A stretch of 64,000 nt of DNA. Origin: Arthrobacter gandavensis (GTDB lineage Bacteria; Actinomycetota; Actinomycetes; Actinomycetales; Micrococcaceae). The stretch covers positions 62,001 to 126,000 of the forward strand of contig NZ_VTFU01000001.1 in NCBI RefSeq assembly GCF_009192735.1. Reading direction: 5' to 3'. The notes beneath the pieces were generated by a model that searched no databases, had not been told where the DNA came from, and saw only the letters and a program-made list of their open reading frames with translations. Shown here in pieces: positions 8,982-20,403 of the stretch. The stretch's first letter is position 1. Each line of letters opens with the position of its first letter. A program made the position numbers and the translations under genes.

Positions 8982-8998
8982 TTGTAGGAAGTCTACAA
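8982..8998 (-). promoter_or_regulatory. Candidate FasR operator upstream of fabD
   Basis: TTGTAGGAAGTCTACAA: a perfect 6-bp inverted repeat (TTGTAG/CTACAA) with a 5-bp spacer, 67-84 bases before the fabD start. It shares 14 of 17 positions with 10293-10309 upstream of fasR. Assigning it to FasR is inference from position. Confidence 0.6.
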
Positions 8999-9022
8999 GG
9001 CGATGGGACTGATGCAACTGTC

Positions 9023-10255
9023 TCAGGAGCGGGCGGCGGGGCGCTCCGGGACGGCTTTTCCGGGTGGTGCGAGCCGCCCCACCACCAGGGCCGTCTGCAG
9101 CACGAAGGCTTCCCGGGGCAGCATTGGATCCCACCCCGTGACGTCGCAGACCCGGCGCAGCCGGTACCGGACCGTGTTGGCATGGACGAAGAGTTCGCGG
9201 GCTGTGGCCTCCAGGGAATGCCCGAGCGAGAGGTAGGCGGAGAGGGTTTCCGCCAAGCCGTTGGAAGCCCCGAGCAGGGGTCGGTAGATGCTGCGGACCA
9301 GGGCTTTGCGGGCAATGTCGTCGCCGGACATGACGCGTTCAGGCCACAGGTCGTCAGCTGCCACCGGCCGGGGCGCCGCCGGCCATGCGCGTGCGGCGGT
9401 GAGGCCGGCAAAGGCAGCCTGCGCCGACGGGCCGGCGTCAACCAGGGATTCGGCGGGCGGGCCGTAGACCACGGGACCGGGGCCGAAAAGCTCAGCGAGC
9501 CGGGTGTACGAGCCGGGGGTGTCCTCGAGCCCTCCCAGCACCAGGATCAGCCGTTCCCCCTGGATCCCCACGAGTGCGTCTTCGGTCAGGCGCGCAGTGG
9601 CCCGGCGCAGTTCATTGACGAAGGAGGCGTTGGTGTCCGACGGCGAGCTGCCCACCATGACGGTGATCCGCGCCGTGGAGGTCCAGCCGACGGCGGCGAT
9701 GCGGGAGCGCAGTGCATCTGAGCTTTCACCGCGGAGAATGGCGTCCACGACCAAGGCCTCAAGCCGCGTGTCCCAGGCGCCGCGGGTTTCGGCGGCCCGG
9801 GCATACACATCGGCGGCGGCGAAGGCCACTTCCCGCGAGTACCGCAGGACGGCCTCACGCAGCGGCCCCTGGACGTCGCCGTCGGCCAGTTCCGGAACGC
9901 GGTCCTCCACCACGTCCACCACCACCCGGATCAGCTGCAGTGCCTTCTGCAGACTGATCGAACGGGTCAGTTCGGTGGGGGCGGTGCCGAACACGTCGCT
10001 GAGGACCCATGCCGGCGAGGCTGGGCGCTCGTACCAGTTCACGAACGAGGCAATGCCCTTCTGGGCCACCATCCCCAGCGCGGAGCGTTCATCCGGCCGG
10101 AGACTGCGGTACCAGGGCAGCGAAACGTCCAGCTGCTTGAGAGTGGCGGTGGAGAGCTTCCCGATGTTGGCTTTGAGCCGCTCGACCGTCGAGGGGTCCG
10201 CCCGGTCCGCACGCGCCCCGGGTCTGGACGCGGCTGTGCTGCGAGTCACTGGCAT
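9023..10255 (-). CDS. fasR: PucR-family transcriptional regulator, FasR-type (fatty-acid synthesis)
   Basis: A 410-residue regulator with a C-terminal PucR-type helix-turn-helix: LSAYLSLGHSLEATA, then HANTVRYRLRRVCDVTGWDP. The middle is GGDEF-like/CdaR-type, and a basic N-terminal region contains PWYRSLRPDERSALG. The same kind of gene lies directly upstream of fabD in Streptomyces, where FasR activates fatty-acid synthesis (established knowledge). The position here is the same. A palindrome shared with fabD lies in its promoter. The alternative name CdaR/PucR-like fits the fold but not the context. Confidence 0.88.
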   Translation of the reverse strand: MPVTRSTAASRPGARADRADPSTVERLKANIGKLSTATLKQLDVSLPWYRSLRPDERSALGMVAQKGIASFVNWYERPASPAWVLSDVFGTAPTELTRSISLQKALQLIRVVVDVVEDRVPELADGDVQGPLREAVLRYSREVAFAAADVYARAAETRGAWDTRLEALVVDAILRGESSDALRSRIAAVGWTSTARITVMVGSSPSDTNASFVNELRRATARLTEDALVGIQGERLILVLGGLEDTPGSYTRLAELFGPGPVVYGPPAESLVDAGPSAQAAFAGLTAARAWPAAPRPVAADDLWPERVMSGDDIARKALVRSIYRPLLGASNGLAETLSAYLSLGHSLEATARELFVHANTVRYRLRRVCDVTGWDPMLPREAFVLQTALVVGRLAPPGKAVPERPAARS

Positions 10256-10292
10256 AAGCCGAGCTTACGGGGTCTGCCGATCAAGCACCATT

Positions 10293-10309
10293 TTGTGCGA
10301 AGGCTACAA
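10293..10309 (-). promoter_or_regulatory. Candidate FasR operator upstream of fasR
   Basis: TTGTGCGAAGGCTACAA: half-sites TTGT/ACAA, 37-54 bases before the fasR start. It matches the fabD-upstream motif at 14 of 17 positions and in the same orientation, suggesting autoregulation. Confidence 0.55.
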
Positions 10310-10323
10310 GTTCGGGTATGGGT

Positions 10324-11835
10324 TCAGCTCACCGACCCGAGTTTGCGGAACCGCTCAGTGCGCTGCGTCAGACGCGCCTCGGCCGGCTTCAGCTGAAGTG
10401 AAGCGAGCTCGTATTCCACTGCGGAGGCCATGCGGCGGCAGAAATCCGGGGCTTCAGCGGCGGCGTCGGGCTCTTCGGGAACAACGTGGTCCACGATCCC
10501 ATGGGCGGCCAGCGCGGACACGGTAACGCCCTGCGCTTCGGCCATTTCCGCACCGTGGAGTGTGTCGCGATAGACAATGGCACTGGCACCTTCCGGCGGC
10601 AGCGAGGAGAGCCATGCGTGCTGCGCCGCGATGGTGCGGTCCGCCGGCAGGAGCGCCAGCGCGCCGCCGCCCGCGCCCTGGCCCAGCAGGACGGAAACCG
10701 TGGGGCAGTCCAGCCCAACCAGGTCATTCAGACTGCGGGCAATCTCACCCGCAAGGCCGCCCTCCTCGGCCTCCCGGGACAGGGCAGCCCCGGCGGTGTC
10801 GATGACGGTCAACAGCGGAAGATTCAGTTCCTCGGCCAGGCGCATTCCCCGGCGCGCCTCCCGGAGCGACGCCGGACCCAGTGCCGGCTGTTCGGCCCCG
10901 CGCTGGCGGTCCTGGCCCAGCACCACGCACGGCGTCTGGCCGAACCGGGCCAGCGCCAGCAGCAGCCCGGGGTCCTTCTCGCCCTGTCCGGTTCCGTTCA
11001 GCGGAAGCACATCGGTGGCGCCAAAGTGCAGGAGCTGGCGCACTCCGGGCCGCTTCACGTTCCGGGAAATGGTGATCGAGTCCCACGCCGGGACCGCGGC
11101 GGGCGTGCTGTCCAGGGACGCGGGGGCAGGCACGGCCGCGGCCGGACCGGGCACCAGCATGGACAGCGCCCGGTGGATGGTTTCGGCAAGGTCCTCGGGC
11201 TTCAGGACGGCGTCCACCAGCCCGCGGGCCTGCAGGTTCTCCGCGGTTTGGACCCCCTCCGGGAAAGGCTCCCCGTACAGTGCCTCGTACACGCGCGGTC
11301 CGAGGAAGCCCAGCAGTGCTCCCGGTTCGGCGACGGTGATGTGGCCCAGGGAACCCCAGGACGCCATGACACCGCCGGTGGTGGGGTGGCGCAGATAGAC
11401 CAGGTACGGCAGTCCCGCCTCCTTGTGGGCCCGGACCGCCGCGGTGATCTTCACCATGGACAGGAAGGCAAGGGTCCCTTCCTGCATCCGGGTTCCTCCG
11501 GAAGCAGGCCCGGACAGCAGCGGCAGGCCTTCACGGGTGGCCCGCTCGACGGCGTCGGTCAGACGGTCCGCGGCGGCCACGCCGATGGACCCGCCAAGGA
11601 AACCAAACTCACAGACGACCAGTGCCACCCGGCGGCCCCGGACCAGGCCTTCTCCGGTCAGCACGGACTCGTCCTCACCGGTTTTCTCCCGTGCGGCGGC
11701 AAGGTCAGCTGCGTACGCGTCGCTGTGGGGGGCATAGGCCACCGGGGAGTCCCAGGACCGGAACGAGCCCGGGTCCACGACCAGGTCCAGCAGTCCGCGG
11801 GCGTTCAAGCGTTTTGGCTTGGTTCCGGTGCTCAT
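10324..11835 (-). CDS. Fused carboxyltransferase (acetyl-CoA carboxylase AccD-AccA type)
   Basis: A 503-residue protein joining a beta-type carboxyltransferase domain (about 30-260; CEFGFLGGSIG, SGPASGGTRMQEG) to an alpha-type domain (about 280-490; GQGAGGGALALL, SLPPEGASAIVYRD). The N-terminal zinc ribbon of E. coli AccD is absent. No biotin carboxylase or BCCP gene is nearby. The start is ATG 11835, overlapping the upstream CoA-transferase stop (ATGA); the open frame extends further but lies inside that gene. It would exchange carboxyl groups with acyl-CoA, most simply acetyl-CoA/malonyl-CoA, but the context with a CoA-transferase leaves other substrates or a decarboxylating role possible. 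Confidence 0.88.
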   Translation of the reverse strand: MSTGTKPKRLNARGLLDLVVDPGSFRSWDSPVAYAPHSDAYAADLAAAREKTGEDESVLTGEGLVRGRRVALVVCEFGFLGGSIGVAAADRLTDAVERATREGLPLLSGPASGGTRMQEGTLAFLSMVKITAAVRAHKEAGLPYLVYLRHPTTGGVMASWGSLGHITVAEPGALLGFLGPRVYEALYGEPFPEGVQTAENLQARGLVDAVLKPEDLAETIHRALSMLVPGPAAAVPAPASLDSTPAAVPAWDSITISRNVKRPGVRQLLHFGATDVLPLNGTGQGEKDPGLLLALARFGQTPCVVLGQDRQRGAEQPALGPASLREARRGMRLAEELNLPLLTVIDTAGAALSREAEEGGLAGEIARSLNDLVGLDCPTVSVLLGQGAGGGALALLPADRTIAAQHAWLSSLPPEGASAIVYRDTLHGAEMAEAQGVTVSALAAHGIVDHVVPEEPDAAAEAPDFCRRMASAVEYELASLQLKPAEARLTQRTERFRKLGSVS

Positions 11836-13055
11836 GCCTGTGCCGCGTGGTCGGGCTCGGCCGCCCCGCTGCCGTCCAGCCAACCCCGGATGTCTGCGCC
11901 GTGCTGGTTGAGCAGCGGTGGGGCAAGGTGGGTGCGGTTGGTGGTTTCAGTGCCTTCGGCGGCCGAGAAGAACCGCAGCGGCGGGCCGGGCAGGGCGATC
12001 TTGCCCAGGACCGGGTGCTCTACATCGACCACCAGGCCCTGGGAGTGAACCTGCTCCCATTCATAGACTTCATCGAGCGTGCGGACCTTGCCCGCGGGGA
12101 TCCCGGCGGCGCGCAGTTTCTCGAGCAGGGGTTCGGCGTCGTATTCGGCAAAGGCCTCCTCGACTGCTTCGATCAGCGCGGCGCGGTTGCGGACGCGCTG
12201 GGCGTTTCCGGCGAACTCCGGCCGGGTGGTGTCGATGCCGAAGGCCGCGGCAAAGGTCTCCCAGAGTTTTTCGCTGCCAACGCTGATCTGGACCTTGCCG
12301 CCCCGGCAGGAGAAAAGCCCGTAGGGAGCAATGGACGGATGATGGTTGCCCTGGGCTTCGGGCACTTCGCCCGCAACGGTGTGGCGGGTTCCCTGGAAGG
12401 CATGGACGCCGACGACGGCGGCCAGCAGTGAGGTGCGGACGACCTGTCCCTTGCCGGTGCGTTCGCGTTCGAGCAGTGCTGCCAGAAGACCGAACGCCCC
12501 GTACATCCCGGAGAGCAGGTCGGCGATGGGGACGCCGACACGCTGGGGATCATCGGGTCCGGAGCCGGTCAGCGACATCAGTCCGGCCTCGCCCTGGACA
12601 ATCTGGTCATAGCCGCTGCGGGTGGCCTCAGGACCGTCGTGGCCGAACCCGCTGATGGAGAGGATCACCAGGCGGGGGTTGAGTTCATGCAGTTGCTCCG
12701 GCGAGAAACCCAGCCGGTCCAGCACGCCCGGGCGGAAGTTCTCCACGAGGACATCGGCCCGCCGGACGAGGTCGCGGAGCACGGCCACGCCGTCGTCGGA
12801 CTTCAGGTCCAGGCTGATGGACTCCTTGTTGCGGTTGCACGACAGGAAGTAGGTGGCCTGCTGGTCATCTTCGGGGCCCACGAAGGGTGGTCCCCAGCCG
12901 CGGGTGTCGTCACCCGTGCCGGGCGTTTCGACTTTGATGACACGCGCGCCGAGGTCAGCAAGCATCATGCCGGCATGCGGGCCGGCCAGGGCACGGCTGA
13001 GGTCGACGACGAGGTAACCGTCCAGTGGGCCGCGGGAGGTGGGATTGGTGCTCAT
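11832..13055 (-). CDS. CaiB/BaiF family (class III) CoA-transferase
   Basis: A 407-residue class III CoA-transferase with LSRALAGPHAGMMLADLGA, NRNKESISLDLK and the catalytic Asp in GYDQIVQGEAG. The family moves CoA between carboxylic acids, often oxalate, succinate or branched dicarboxylates. It lies between a dicarboxylate carrier and a carboxyltransferase, so a plausible role is activating the imported dicarboxylate to its CoA thioester (inference). The start is ATG; the stop overlaps the next gene by four bases. Confidence 0.92.
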   Translation of the reverse strand: MSTNPTSRGPLDGYLVVDLSRALAGPHAGMMLADLGARVIKVETPGTGDDTRGWGPPFVGPEDDQQATYFLSCNRNKESISLDLKSDDGVAVLRDLVRRADVLVENFRPGVLDRLGFSPEQLHELNPRLVILSISGFGHDGPEATRSGYDQIVQGEAGLMSLTGSGPDDPQRVGVPIADLLSGMYGAFGLLAALLERERTGKGQVVRTSLLAAVVGVHAFQGTRHTVAGEVPEAQGNHHPSIAPYGLFSCRGGKVQISVGSEKLWETFAAAFGIDTTRPEFAGNAQRVRNRAALIEAVEEAFAEYDAEPLLEKLRAAGIPAGKVRTLDEVYEWEQVHSQGLVVDVEHPVLGKIALPGPPLRFFSAAEGTETTNRTHLAPPLLNQHGADIRGWLDGSGAAEPDHAAQA

Positions 13056-13107
13056 GGGAAAGTCTTTCTGTTGTGGAGAATGCCGGGGTCACGGCGGAGC
13101 GGAGGCC

Positions 13108-14469
13108 TTAGAGCCAGCCGGGAACCACCATCACCAGCCAGGCCACCAACGGTCCGGCGACGACAACGATTCCGCTGTAGCCAAGAATCTGTTTGTAGAA
13201 GCGGTCCTTGTCCATGCTTTCGGGAGCATTGGCCAGGACCAGGGCGCCGTTGGTGGAGAAGGGCGAAACGTCAACGATTGTGGAGGACACGGCCAGCGCG
13301 CAGATGAGGCCAACGGCGCCGATCTCGCCGGAGGCAAGGAACGGAACAGCCAGCGGAATCAGCGCGGCTAGGATAGCGGTGGAGGAGGCGAAGGCTGAGA
13401 CGACGGCGCCGATATAGCAGATGAGCAGGGCGGCCAGCAGTGGCATGCCCAGGCCGACGACGGCGTCGGACACGTACTCAACGGTGCCCGCTTCCTGCAG
13501 GACTCCAACGAAGGTGAGCATGCCGCAGATGAGCAGGACGGTGGTCCAGCTGATCTTGTTGATGGCGCCCTTTTGGGCCTGCGGCGACACCAGGGCCAGG
13601 ATCATGGCGATCGTGATGGAGACAAAGCCAACATCGACCTTGAAGCCGAGGGCAATGACGGCCAGGGCAATGAGTCCGGCAATGGTGACGATCTGCGGGA
13701 AGAGCTCGCTGCGGCTCTTGGTTGCTTCAACGCCGTCTCCGGCGGGGTCGCGGGGGCCGTACATGCCGGAGCCGAAGCCCTTGAGGGCCACATCGCCGCG
13801 GCCGGCGGTGCTGAGGTTCATGCGCGCCTGGGCCACCTCCTCGACAAAGGCACCTGCCTTGCCGCTGCGCAGCTTGCTGCCGCCCAGGACGAAGAACAGG
13901 ATGAGGGCGATAAACGTGTTGAACAGCAGGCTGGCCATGAAGACGGCGAAGGGGCTGGATTCCAGGTCGGTGCCGCCGATGATGCCGTTGACTGTTACAC
14001 CGTAGACGGCAATGGGGGAGAAGCCGCCGGCCTGCGCGCCGTGGATCACCATCATGCCCATCATCAGCGGGTTGATCTTGTGCTTGGCGGCGAAGCCGAG
14101 GGCAATGGGCGCCACGATGGCGACGGCTGCCGGGGAGAGGGCTCCGACGGCGGTGATGACGGCCGTGATGGTGAACATGATCCACGGAATCAGCGCCACC
14201 CGGTTACCGACCAGCCGCACCGCCCCGCGGACCAGCAAGTCGATGGTTCCGTTGTTCTGCGCGATGGCGAAGAGGTAGGTCACCCCGACGATTGTCAGGA
14301 ACAGGCCGCCCGGAAAGTTCGCGAGAATGTCTTCGGTGCTCATGCCGAGGAAGACGAAACCCAGCAGGAAAGCGCCAACAAAGGCAAGCGCCCCCATGTT
14401 CAGGGGCAGAACTGTCGCCAGGAGGAACATGGCCACCAGTATCAGGATGGAGAGTATTGGAGCGGACAT
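13108..14469 (-). CDS. MatC-like dicarboxylate carrier / SLC13-type permease
   Basis: A 453-residue integral membrane protein with roughly 11-12 hydrophobic segments. The N-terminal half resembles the MatC_N family (malonate/dicarboxylate carriers of rhizobial mat operons): TVLPLNMGALAF and FPGGLFLTIVGVTYLFA. A polar central loop (about 225-275) separates the halves. ATG 14469 was chosen because the protein then begins directly with a membrane segment; the longer frame adds a charged tail. It precedes the CoA-transferase gene by 52 bp in the same direction. Substrate (malonate or another small dicarboxylate) is inferred. Confidence 0.85.
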   Translation of the reverse strand: MSAPILSILILVAMFLLATVLPLNMGALAFVGAFLLGFVFLGMSTEDILANFPGGLFLTIVGVTYLFAIAQNNGTIDLLVRGAVRLVGNRVALIPWIMFTITAVITAVGALSPAAVAIVAPIALGFAAKHKINPLMMGMMVIHGAQAGGFSPIAVYGVTVNGIIGGTDLESSPFAVFMASLLFNTFIALILFFVLGGSKLRSGKAGAFVEEVAQARMNLSTAGRGDVALKGFGSGMYGPRDPAGDGVEATKSRSELFPQIVTIAGLIALAVIALGFKVDVGFVSITIAMILALVSPQAQKGAINKISWTTVLLICGMLTFVGVLQEAGTVEYVSDAVVGLGMPLLAALLICYIGAVVSAFASSTAILAALIPLAVPFLASGEIGAVGLICALAVSSTIVDVSPFSTNGALVLANAPESMDKDRFYKQILGYSGIVVVAGPLVAWLVMVVPGWL

Positions 14470-14525
14470 CAAAAGTTCCCTACGTCGAAGGTCCCGGCGC
14501 ATCCCTGAGTCGTCCGCCGGAGGAT

Positions 14526-14549
14526 GCAAGTGATGTACACCACACTTGC
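14526..14549. promoter_or_regulatory. Candidate operator between carrier and GntR regulator
   Basis: GCAAGTG-N10-CACTTGC, a 7-bp inverted repeat with TGTACA in its centre. It lies in the 178-bp divergent region, 57 bases before the carrier start and 99 bases before the regulator start. A GntR/FadR dimer site is a reasonable guess. Confidence 0.45.
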
Positions 14550-14647
14550 ACTGGACTAGCCTCTTAGACTCTGGGTCTCTTTGTCAATTGCTGGCTATAC
14601 TCATTTCGGACCCGGCGGACGCAGGGTCACCGATGAAAGAGGTTCCC

Positions 14648-15340
14648 ATGCCCGGCTCAGACGACAAGGGCTTTGTCCGGGTATCACGGCCGCGGCTCTA
14701 CGAGCGCCTGGTGGAGCAGCTGCTGGGCTTCATCGCTTCGGCCGGGCTCGGACCCGGAGACCTGCTGCCCGCCGAAAGGGATCTGGCCGAGCGCATGGGA
14801 GTATCCCGGGCCACCCTGGCCCAGGCGCTGGTGGCTCTGGAGGTGCTCGGCGTCATTGACGTCCAGCACGGGACCGGCGCAGTCCTGGTGTACCGGCCCA
14901 GTGTCGCGTCGGTGCTGCGGGAACTGCGCGAACACCGCGACCGGATGCCGGAGATCGTGGAGGCACGCAGCACTTTGGAGGTGAAGCTGGCCGCCCTCGC
15001 CGCAGAGCGCAGGAGTCCGGCGGACCTCGAAGCCATCGATGCGGCGCTCACCGTGATGGCCGCCGAGATCACTGACGGCAGCCGTGGAACCGAAGGGGAT
15101 GAGCTCTTCCACCAGGCGGTGGCCGCGGCTGCCCACTCATCCATCCTGGCCTCGATGATGACGTTCATTTCCGAGCTGGTGCGGGAGACCCGCCTCGCGT
15201 CGCTGGGTCAGCCGGGACGGCCGGAGCGGTCCCTGGAATCGCACCGGGCCATCGCTGACGCCATCCGCTCGTCCGATCCCCAGGCTGCGGCGGACGCCAT
15301 GCAGGCCCACATAGATCTGGTCTCCGAAACCGCCATGTAG
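14648..15340 (+). CDS. GntR-family (FadR subfamily) transcriptional regulator
   Basis: A 230-residue regulator. Its N-terminal winged helix-turn-helix (residues 10-80) has LLPAERDLAERMGVSRATLA and VQHGTGAVL. The C-terminal all-helical FadR/FCD ligand domain has EARSTLEVKLAALAA, the metal-binding-type FHQAVAAAAHS, and SHRAIADAI near the end. The start is ATG 14648, with AAAGAGG just upstream (overlapping the ATG at 14633). It is divergent from the dicarboxylate carrier operon and probably represses it until a ligand such as the dicarboxylate or its CoA ester appears (inference). Confidence 0.9.
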   Translation: MPGSDDKGFVRVSRPRLYERLVEQLLGFIASAGLGPGDLLPAERDLAERMGVSRATLAQALVALEVLGVIDVQHGTGAVLVYRPSVASVLRELREHRDRMPEIVEARSTLEVKLAALAAERRSPADLEAIDAALTVMAAEITDGSRGTEGDELFHQAVAAAAHSSILASMMTFISELVRETRLASLGQPGRPERSLESHRAIADAIRSSDPQAAADAMQAHIDLVSETAM

Positions 15341-17372
<2,032 letters not shown>

Positions 17373-17450
17373 ACGCCGGCGATGGTTGTGAAGGCATTTT
17401 GAGACAGTCTGCCTTCCGGCCGGCTGGCCCTGCCTGGTCTTCGGTGACAC

Positions 17451-17516
17451 CACTGTCCAGCTGACCCACTGTCCAGCTGACCGCACTGTCCAGCTGGCCC
17501 CAATCTCAAGCTGACC
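17451..17516. repeat. 16-17-bp tandem repeat downstream of the HNH gene
   Basis: CACTGTCCAGCTGACC at 17451 and 17467, CACTGTCCAGCTGGCC at 17484 and a degenerate CAATCTCAAGCTGACC at 17501. Each of the first three copies contains the palindrome CAGCTG. Confidence 0.8.
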
Positions 17517-17550
17517 GCAATGCAGCGGGACCTCTTGTCGCAACACTAAA

Positions 17551-17582
17551 AAGAGAACCGCCGCAATTGCGACGGTTCTCTT
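17551..17582. terminator. Terminator hairpin between the HNH gene and aceE
   Basis: AAGAGAACCG and CGGTTCTCTT pair as a 10-bp stem around CCGCAATTGCGA. It lies between the convergent HNH and aceE genes, with T-rich sequence on the plus side. Confidence 0.75.
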
Positions 17583-17664
17583 CTCAGTTCCTCTATTTCA
17601 GGAGACCCTGTACCCAGAAGTTCCCCTGTTGAGGAATCCCTTGGAGCAGGAGCAGCCTGAACGC

Positions 17665-20403
17665 TTAGGCGTCGCCGCCGGCGTTGCCGGAGGTTCCCGC
17701 ATTCACGTTGAGCAGGTCGTACTTCTTGATCGCTTCGGTCGGCGCGCTGGCGTCAACCTCACCGCGGCGGGCGAGCATTTCCAGGGTCCGGACAACCATG
17801 GAGTGGGAATCGATCTTGAAGTACCGGCGGGCGGCGGCCCGGGTGTCGGCGAACCCAAAGTCATCTGCGCCGAGGGTGGCGAATTCGTTGGGCACGAACT
17901 GCCGGATCTGGTCCGGAACGGCCTTCATGTAGTCCGTGCTGGCGACGATCGGGCCCGTGGCGCCGGCGAGCTGCTTGGTGACAAACGGCACGCGGGGTTC
18001 GGCGTCGGGGTGCAGGAACGCTTCCTCCTCGGCGGCCAGGCCGTCGCGGCGAAGCTCGTTCCAGGACGTCACTGACCAGACATCGGCGGAAACGCCCCAG
18101 TCCTCGGCCAGGATCTTCTGGGCGTCCAGGGCCCACGGCACGGCAACGCCGGAGGCCAGCAGCTGGGCACGGGGGCCGTCGATCTTGGCCGGCGCCAGCA
18201 GGTAGATGCCCTTGATGATGCCTTCGACGTCCAGATCCTCCGGAGCCTTCGGCTGCAGGATCGGCTCGTTGTAGACCATGAGGTTGTAGATGACGTTGGG
18301 ATCCTTCGAATCCGGTCCGTACATCTCCTCCAGGCCGTGCCGGACAATGTGGCCGATCTCGTACCCGTACGCCGGGTCGTAGGTCTTCACTGCCGGGTTG
18401 GTCGAGGCCAGGATCGGCGAGTGGCCGTCAGCGTGCTGCAGGCCCTCACCGGTCAGCGTGGTGCGTCCCGCGGTTGCCGAAATCAGGAAGCCGCGGGCCA
18501 TCTGGTCGGTGGCCGCCCAGATGTAGTCGCCGGTGCGCTGGAAGCCGAACATGGAGTAGAAGACGTAGACCGGAATGAGCGGTTCGCCGTGGGTCGCGTA
18601 GGACGTGCCCGCCGCGGTGAAGGCCGCGATGGAGCCGGCCTCATTGATGCCGACGTGCACGATCTGGCCCTGCGGGGACTCCTTGTAGGCCAGGACGAGG
18701 TCCCGGTCCACGGAGAGGTAATTCTGACCCTTGGGGTTGTAGATCTTTGCCGTGGGGAAGAACGAGTCCATGCCGAACGTGCGGGCCTCATCGGGGATGA
18801 TGGGCACAATCCGCTTGCCGAATTCCTTGTCCCGCATCAGGTCCTTGAGCAGGCGAACGAAGGCCATGGTGGTGGCCGCCATCTGCTTGCCGGAACCGCG
18901 ATTGGCAACTTCGTAGGCCTTTTCATCGGGCAGGTGCACCGGCGCGTGCTTCACGCGGCGCTCCGGAACGTTGCCGCCCAGTTCCCGGCGGCGTTCCAGC
19001 ATGTACTGGATCTCCGGAGCATCGGCACCCGGGTTGAAGTACGGAGGCTTGTACGGATCAGCTTCGAGCTGCTCGTCCGAGATGGGGATGCGCAGGTGAT
19101 CGCGGAAGGCCTTCAGGTCATCCAGGGTCAGCTTCTTCATCTGGTGCGTGGCGTTACGGCCCTCGAAGTGCGTGCCCAGGCCGTAGCCCTTGACCGTGTG
19201 GGCGAGGATGACGGTGGGCTTGCCCTTGAACTCCGTGGCTGCCTTGTAGGCGGCATAGACCTTGCGGTAGTCGTGGCCGCCGCGCTTGAGGTTCCAGATT
19301 TCTTCGTCGGTGAGGTTGGCGACCAGTTCCTTGGTCTCCGGGCTCTTGCCGAAGAAGTGGTCGCGGACAAACCCGCCGTTCTCAGCCTTGTAGGTCTGGT
19401 AGTCGCCGTCGGGGGTGGAGTTCATGATCTCCACCAGCGAGCCGTCCTGGTCCTTCTCGAGCAGCGAGTCCCACTCGCGGCCCCAGACAACCTTGATGAC
19501 ATTCCAGCCCGCGCCGCGGAAGAATGCCTCAAGCTCCTGCATGATCTTGCCGTTGCCGCGGACCGGGCCGTCGAGGCGCTGCAGGTTGCAGTTGACCACG
19601 AAGGTGAGGTTGTCGAGCTTGTCATTCGCAGCGAGCTGGAGCAGGCCGCGCGATTCGGGCTCGTCCATTTCGCCGTCGCCCAGGAAAGCCCAGACGTGCT
19701 GGTCGGACGTGTCCTTGATGCCGCGGTTCTGCAGGTAGCGGTTGGACTGCGCCTGGTAAATGGCGTTCATGGGGCCAATGCCCATGGAGACGGTGGGGAA
19801 TTCCCAGAAGTCAGGCATGGACCGCGGGTGCGGGTACGAGGACAGGGCGTGGCCCTGACGGGACTTCTCCTGGCGGAACCCGTCCATGTCCTCTTCGGAC
19901 AGGCGGCCTTCAAGGAAAGCGCGTGCATACATGCCGGGGGAGGCGTGACCCTGGAAGTACACCTGGTCTCCGCCACCCGGATGGTCCTTGCCCCGGAAGA
20001 AGTGGTTCATGCCCACTTCGTAGAGGGTTGCGGCACCGGCATAGGTGGAGATGTGTCCGCCGACGCCGATTCCCGGACGCTGGGCGCGGTGCACCATGAT
20101 GGCCGCATTCCAGCGCAGCCACGCACGGTAGCGGCGTTCAACTTCCTCGTCGCCGGGGAATTCCGCTTCCTGGTCCACGGGAATGGTGTTCACATAGTCG
20201 GTGGTGGTGACCATGGGGACACCCACCGACTGCGCACCGGCGCGCTGGAGCAGGGAGCGCATGATGTACTGGGCCCTTTCGGTGCCCTGGGAACGGATCA
20301 GCTCATCCAGTGACTCCATCCATTCCGCGGTCTCCTCGGGGTCACGGTCCGGAAGCTGGTTGGTTAACCCGCTCAGGATGTCCGTTGTGTCTTCTGCGGC
20401 CAC
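17665..20403 (-). CDS. aceE: Pyruvate dehydrogenase E1 component, homodimeric (AceE)
   Basis: A 912-residue thiamine-diphosphate enzyme that decarboxylates pyruvate and acetylates the E2 lipoyl group, feeding acetyl-CoA to the TCA cycle and fatty acids. The TPP-binding motif starts [10 protein letters not shown], with the closing Asn in [28 protein letters not shown] and [14 protein letters not shown] are typical of AceE rather than the two-subunit E1. The start is GTG 20403. The E2 and E3 genes are not adjacent, as is usual in actinobacteria. Confidence 0.97.
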   Translation of the reverse strand: MAAEDTTDILSGLTNQLPDRDPEETAEWMESLDELIRSQGTERAQYIMRSLLQRAGAQSVGVPMVTTTDYVNTIPVDQEAEFPGDEEVERRYRAWLRWNAAIMVHRAQRPGIGVGGHISTYAGAATLYEVGMNHFFRGKDHPGGGDQVYFQGHASPGMYARAFLEGRLSEEDMDGFRQEKSRQGHALSSYPHPRSMPDFWEFPTVSMGIGPMNAIYQAQSNRYLQNRGIKDTSDQHVWAFLGDGEMDEPESRGLLQLAANDKLDNLTFVVNCNLQRLDGPVRGNGKIMQELEAFFRGAGWNVIKVVWGREWDSLLEKDQDGSLVEIMNSTPDGDYQTYKAENGGFVRDHFFGKSPETKELVANLTDEEIWNLKRGGHDYRKVYAAYKAATEFKGKPTVILAHTVKGYGLGTHFEGRNATHQMKKLTLDDLKAFRDHLRIPISDEQLEADPYKPPYFNPGADAPEIQYMLERRRELGGNVPERRVKHAPVHLPDEKAYEVANRGSGKQMAATTMAFVRLLKDLMRDKEFGKRIVPIIPDEARTFGMDSFFPTAKIYNPKGQNYLSVDRDLVLAYKESPQGQIVHVGINEAGSIAAFTAAGTSYATHGEPLIPVYVFYSMFGFQRTGDYIWAATDQMARGFLISATAGRTTLTGEGLQHADGHSPILASTNPAVKTYDPAYGYEIGHIVRHGLEEMYGPDSKDPNVIYNLMVYNEPILQPKAPEDLDVEGIIKGIYLLAPAKIDGPRAQLLASGVAVPWALDAQKILAEDWGVSADVWSVTSWNELRRDGLAAEEEAFLHPDAEPRVPFVTKQLAGATGPIVASTDYMKAVPDQIRQFVPNEFATLGADDFGFADTRAAARRYFKIDSHSMVVRTLEMLARRGEVDASAPTEAIKKYDLLNVNAGTSGNAGGDA

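Noticed and set aside
18337-20313. A 658-codon open frame antisense to aceE, and similar long antisense frames opposite fabF, fabD/fasR and the carboxyltransferase
   Set aside because: They mirror high-GC coding sequence on the other strand, have His/Arg/Gly-rich composition, no family motifs and no separate ribosome-binding sites.
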